Origin: AP-15 sp963703745
Lineage (GTDB): Bacteria; Pseudomonadota; Alphaproteobacteria; ATCC43930; CGMCC-115725
NCBI GenBank assembly: GCA_963703745.1
Contig: CAVPFL010000004.1
Coordinates: 930,001 to 994,000, forward strand
Direction: 5' to 3'
Length of the DNA: 64,000 bases
In this document: positions 60,691-64,000 of the stretch, one piece after another
How the letters are laid out: every line of letters starts with the position of its first letter
Numbering within the stretch: position 1 is the stretch's first letter
Made by a program: the position numbers and the translations under genes
The notes under the pieces: model-generated
The model's input: the letters and a program-made list of their open reading frames with translations, nothing else
Databases searched by the model: none
What the model was told of the DNA's origin: nothing

Positions 60691-61260
60691 ATGATCGTCG
60701 AGGCTGTGGTCGCCCTTGCCTCGGGGGTGACGGCGGGCAGCATCAGCCTGATCGCGTTCGGCCTCGATAGCCTGATCGAATTGGCCTCGGCGGGTGTGCT
60801 GATCTGGCGGCTCAATGTCGAGCTGCGGCGCGGTCAGTCCGTCGCGGAAGAGGCCGAGCGTACAGCAAGCCGGATCGGGGGGGCGCTGCTGTTTGGGCTC
60901 GCAGCCTACATCGTGGCGGCGGCGGGATGGCGCTTGTGGACACGCCAGGGGGCGGAATTTTCCTGGCCGGGCCTGTTGGTCAGTCTCGCGGCGATCCCGA
61001 TCATGTGGCTTCTGTCACGGCGCAAGTTGCGGGTCGCCGAGGCACTCGGCAGTCGGGCCTTGCGCGCCGACGCCGTCGAGAGCATCACCTGTGGCTGGCT
61101 GTCCTTTGTCGTGCTGATCGGGGTTCTGGCGCAACTCGCACTCGGCGGATGGCGGGTCGACACGGTGACCTCGCTGGTGATCGTGGGATTGTTGATCAAA
61201 GAAGGCCGCGAGGCCTGGACAGGGGATGACCAGAAAGGAGATCGGCATGAAGAGTTTTGA
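60691..61260 (+). CDS. cation-efflux-like membrane protein, 5' end apparently lost
   Basis: A 189-residue protein with about six helices, of the cation diffusion facilitator type (SISLIAFGLDSLIELASAGV, then ALRADAVESITCGWLSFVVL with DxxxS/T-like sites). In-frame codons before ATG 60691 encode ALLIRAAFRLEWFTIGW, which continues the family N-terminus, but no ATG, GTG or TTG exists back to the TGA at 60583. So the original start is gone. It may work from ATG 60691 or be damaged. Confidence 0.7.
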   Translation: MIVEAVVALASGVTAGSISLIAFGLDSLIELASAGVLIWRLNVELRRGQSVAEEAERTASRIGGALLFGLAAYIVAAAGWRLWTRQGAEFSWPGLLVSLAAIPIMWLLSRRKLRVAEALGSRALRADAVESITCGWLSFVVLIGVLAQLALGGWRVDTVTSLVIVGLLIKEGREAWTGDDQKGDRHEEF

Positions 61261-62197
61261 GGGAAAGATTGCCGTCGTCACCGGCGGCGGCTCTGGCATG
61301 GGGCGTGAGCTGGCGCTGCAACTCGTGGCCATGGGATGCGACGTCGCGATGTGCGATGCGTTTCCTGAGGGGATGGCCGAAACCAAGCGCCTTTGCCTGT
61401 CGCAGGCGCGGCAAGGGACGCGCGTGACGACATCCCCGGCCGATGTGTCGATCGAGAGCCAGGTTCCGGCATTCGCCCAGGCTGTGCAGCGCGATCTCGA
61501 CACCGATCATATCCATTTTCTGTTCAACAATGCCGGTATTGGCGGCGGAGGCGGCTTTGTCGATGGCGACCGGGCGGAATGGGAAAAGACATTCAACGTC
61601 TGCTGGAACGGTGTCTATTACTGCACAAGGGCCTTTCTACCGCTGCTGCAGAAGGCGAACGAGGGCCACATCGTCAACACCAGCAGCGTCAACGGCTTTT
61701 GGGCCTCGCTCGGGTCGGGGCGTCCGCACACCGCCTACTGCGCGGCAAAATTTGCAGTGAAGGGTTTTACCGAAGCGCTGATCACCGACCTCTCGCTCAA
61801 TGCACCACACATCAAGTGTTCAGTCGTGATGCCAGGACACATTGGCACCGACATTCCGACGAATTCCCGAAAGATTCTGAGAGGCGGCGACACGACGATC
61901 GACATTTCTGCCGCGCGCAAACGGCTCGCCGCGCAGGGTATCGACGTCGCCGGCGCTTCCGACGATCAGATCCGGGCGCGGGTGGAGGAGCTGGAAAAAC
62001 GTTTCCGTGAAGGTGCGCCGACGAGTGCGGCTGAGGCGGCAACTATCATCCTCGATGGCGTCAAGGCGGAGAAATGGCGCATTCTGGTCGGCAAGGATGC
62101 CGAGTTTCTCGACGATCGGGTCCGCGCGGCGCCCGAGGAGGCGTACAGCCCTGAGTTCTATGAAGCATTTCGCCAGGGCGGCGGCTGGAGACTTTAG
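61247..62197 (+). CDS. SDR-family NAD(P)-dependent oxidoreductase
   Basis: A 316-residue short-chain dehydrogenase. The cofactor site is AVVTGGGSGMGRELALQLV, followed by FLFNNAGIGGGG, the catalytic serine in VNTSSVNGFWASLG and YxxxK in TAYCAAKFAVKGF. The C-terminal 60 residues extend beyond the usual 250. AAAGGAGA sits just before ATG 61247, which I prefer to ATG 61226. It overlaps the cation-efflux gene by 14 bases. Substrate unknown. Confidence 0.9.
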   Translation: MKSFEGKIAVVTGGGSGMGRELALQLVAMGCDVAMCDAFPEGMAETKRLCLSQARQGTRVTTSPADVSIESQVPAFAQAVQRDLDTDHIHFLFNNAGIGGGGGFVDGDRAEWEKTFNVCWNGVYYCTRAFLPLLQKANEGHIVNTSSVNGFWASLGSGRPHTAYCAAKFAVKGFTEALITDLSLNAPHIKCSVVMPGHIGTDIPTNSRKILRGGDTTIDISAARKRLAAQGIDVAGASDDQIRARVEELEKRFREGAPTSAAEAATIILDGVKAEKWRILVGKDAEFLDDRVRAAPEEAYSPEFYEAFRQGGGWRL

Positions 62198-62280
62198 CAT
62201 TCTTGACCGAGATCGGCAGCGGGCGTGAGCCGACCGCGATCGCCGGCCTTGTTTTGAAGGCTATCCCTCCACAGACCGAT

Positions 62281-62432
62281 ATTCCCTCGCTCCGCTTGCG
62301 GGGAGAGGGTTGGGGTGAGGGGCGTCTTGGCGACCGCGCAGCATCCACAGGTTGGGCAGAAAGCTGCCCCTCACCCGGTAGCCGCGCCGCGCGCGGCTCC
62401 CGACTTCTCCCCGCGAGCGGGGCGAGGTGATC
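62281..62432. repeat. pair of facing GC-rich palindromes
   Basis: A CCCTCGCTCCGC ... GCGGGGAGAGGG stem (about 62284-62308) with TTGGGGTGAGGGG, and in the reverse sense GCCCCTCACCC (62366-62376) with TTCTCCCCGCGAGCGGGGCG (about 62405-62424), form a two-stem unit of about 150 bases. The core matches the palindrome at 34843-34868. It fills most of the gap between the SDR gene and the molybdopterin oxidoreductase and could end transcription. Confidence 0.7.
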
Positions 62433-62590
62433 GGCTGCGTGTCAATTCTTTCACTGGCTCGAAGCAGCGGCGATCAATACGCTGATTTCGGCAACGAGTA
62501 CTAGTGTAACCTGTGGCCTGGATCTCGGGTACCGACGGGGCCCATGATGGTCGGGTCGGGCACGTGCTTGACGACAGGGAGCAAGACGGC

Positions 62591-64000
62591 ATGGCTGATT
62601 CCAACGGCACGCAGCACGTCCATGGCTATTGTGGGCTCTGCATCGCCCGATGCGGCTGCGTCGCTGTGGTTGAGGACGGCCGCTTTACGCGGCTCGAACC
62701 CGATCCCGCGCACCCGACCGGGCAAGCGCTTTGCGCCAAGGGCCGGGCCGCGCCGGAGCTCGTCTATCACCCGGAGAGGCTGACCCGGCCGCTGCGCCGG
62801 ACGCGCCCAAAGGGCGACCCCGACCCCGGCTGGCAACCGATCGGCTGGGATGAGGCATTGAACCTGACCGCCGCCGCGATGCGCCGGGTCGCTGAAATGC
62901 ACGGGCCGGAGGCGGTCGCCTTCACCTTGTCTTCCCCCTCCACGACCGCGATCGGCGATTCCAACGGCTTCGTCCGACGGCTGATGAACGCCTTTGGCAC
63001 CCCCAATTCGAGCTTCACCCTCGACATCTGCGGATGGGGGCGCGCTTTCGCCACCCGCTACACCTACGGCGTCGGCAGCGTCGCCACGGGGAGCGGCGGT
63101 GGAGCGATGCCGGACATCGCCAACAGCGGCGTTCTGATCCTGTGGGGATACAACCCCAGCAACACCCGCCTCACGCATGCGACCGCGGTTCTCGAAGCGC
63201 TGAAGCGCGGCATGCGGCTGATCGTCGTTGATCCGCGCCACGCGGGCCTCGCCAACAAAGCCGATCTGTGGCTCAGGGTGCGGCCCGGCACCGACGGCGC
63301 GCTGGCGCTCGGCCTTGCCAATGTGATGATCGAGCGCGGCTGGTACGACCGCGACTTCATCCGCAAGTGGAGCAATGGGCCGCATCTGGTGCGAGCCGAT
63401 ACCGGCCGTCTCCTGACCGAGCGTGACCTCGCGTCAGGCGGCGATGCGCGTCGCGTGCTCGCCTGGGACACGGCAGCCGCGCGCACGATGGTCTACGACG
63501 CTTCCACCGGGCTTTACGATGGCGACGATGCGAGCCTTGCGCTGGAAGGGGAGTATTCCGTCGCCACAGTCGAGGGCGAGGTGATCTGCCACCCGGTCTT
63601 CGAGCTTTACGCGCGGCTCTGCCGGCATTACCCGCCCGAGGCCGTCGAGGCAATCTGCTGGGTCCCTCGCGCCCAGGTCGAGGAAGCCGCCCGGCTCATC
63701 TGGGACTCTCGCCCAGTATCGTACTACGCCTGGAGCGGTCACGAGCAGCACGCCAACGTCACCCAGACCGCCCGCGCGATGTCGTTGCTCTATGCGCTGA
63801 CCGGCTCTTTCGACCTGCCAGGCGGCAACGTGCTGCTCCCGGTGCCACCGGCCGCGCCGATCACCGGCGAAGAACTGCCGGCGGCGCAACATATGGCCCC
63901 GACCTTGGGGCTGGCCGAGCGCCCGCTCGGCCCGGCGCGCTGGAACCACGTGACGACCCGCGATCTCTATCGGGCGATCCTGGAAGGGAAGCCACAACCC
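62591..64000 (+). CDS. molybdopterin oxidoreductase, cut by the right edge
   Basis: The first 470 codons of a DMSO-reductase-family Mo enzyme. The [4Fe-4S] set is CGLCIARCGC with the fourth Cys in ALCAKGR; then WQPIGWDEALNLTAAAM, VLILWGYNPSNTRLTHATAV, RLIVVDPRHAGLANKADLWL and a GSFDLPGGNVLL loop. ATG 62591 has AGGGAGC about ten bases upstream. No twin-arginine signal. It is only distantly like the enzyme at 52267-54327. The C-terminal domain and any partner subunit lie outside the window. Confidence 0.87.
   Translation, partial: MADSNGTQHVHGYCGLCIARCGCVAVVEDGRFTRLEPDPAHPTGQALCAKGRAAPELVYHPERLTRPLRRTRPKGDPDPGWQPIGWDEALNLTAAAMRRVAEMHGPEAVAFTLSSPSTTAIGDSNGFVRRLMNAFGTPNSSFTLDICGWGRAFATRYTYGVGSVATGSGGGAMPDIANSGVLILWGYNPSNTRLTHATAVLEALKRGMRLIVVDPRHAGLANKADLWLRVRPGTDGALALGLANVMIERGWYDRDFIRKWSNGPHLVRADTGRLLTERDLASGGDARRVLAWDTAAARTMVYDASTGLYDGDDASLALEGEYSVATVEGEVICHPVFELYARLCRHYPPEAVEAICWVPRAQVEEAARLIWDSRPVSYYAWSGHEQHANVTQTARAMSLLYALTGSFDLPGGNVLLPVPPAAPITGEELPAAQHMAPTLGLAERPLGPARWNHVTTRDLYRAILEGKPQP

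Noticed and set aside
54748..62500. CRISPR array or anti-phage defence island in the accessory zone
   Set aside because: Repeats here are inverted and irregular, not regularly spaced direct repeats, and no Cas, restriction or other defence enzyme is encoded; only one toxin-antitoxin pair is intact.
62501..63385. 294-codon minus-strand frame opposite the last molybdopterin oxidoreductase
   Set aside because: Complement of a gene with intact cluster and cofactor motifs.

Overview
The window is high-GC DNA from an alphaproteobacterium, most likely a free-living member of the Rhodospirillales or a close relative (order-level placement is inference). The support is the block ptsN-hpf-rpoN-lptB-lptA-lptC-kdsD-rnd, a petABC (bc1 complex) operon, a DUF2125 gene beside tyrA, hisC and a chorismate mutase, an Hsp20-DUF1150 pair, and the lineage's usual GC-rich palindromic repeats. 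GTG and TTG starts and 1-4 base start/stop overlaps are frequent.

Positions 1-31400 are dense, conserved housekeeping DNA. They hold a ChaC-like cyclotransferase (cut by the left edge), DUF2125, tyrA/hisC/chorismate mutase (aromatic amino acids), metX-metW (methionine), a methyltransferase, lgt-midA-pgeF, a lipoprotein gene, prs, rplY-pth-ychF, mtnA-mtnP (methionine salvage), petABC, trmL-hemF, a Tim44-domain protein, hsp20-DUF1150 and the ptsN-to-rnd block that joins nitrogen regulation, ribosome hibernation, sigma-54 and lipopolysaccharide export. A tRNA-Leu(CAG) gene follows.

Positions 31500-54300 are more mixed: a zinc alcohol dehydrogenase, an NDUFA9-like protein, a cyclophilin, an AmpG-like transporter whose predicted N-terminus is made of palindromic repeat, decayed ugpB/ugpA genes, a LysR regulator divergent from two tandem cupins and a 1206-residue double ABC exporter with an in-frame palindrome, a class A penicillin-binding protein with a nuclease-like tail, an MFS pump, a membrane J-domain protein, and a VWA/molybdopterin-oxidoreductase pair.

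Positions 54300-62500 are an accessory, rearranging zone. It holds a DUF5681 gene with a decayed paralogue beside it, an AT-richer stretch of hypotheticals, a VapBC-like toxin-antitoxin pair wedged between an intact hxlR gene and a copy of its 3' part, fragments of another PIN toxin and of an XRE antitoxin on either side of a foldback repeat, and a cation transporter apparently missing its 5' end. A second molybdopterin oxidoreductase runs off the right edge.

No wholly new defence or biosynthetic system is evident. The best candidates for something undescribed are the LysR/cupin/cupin/double-ABC module, the penicillin-binding-protein/nuclease-fold fusion, repeats used as coding sequence, and the layered toxin-antitoxin remains.
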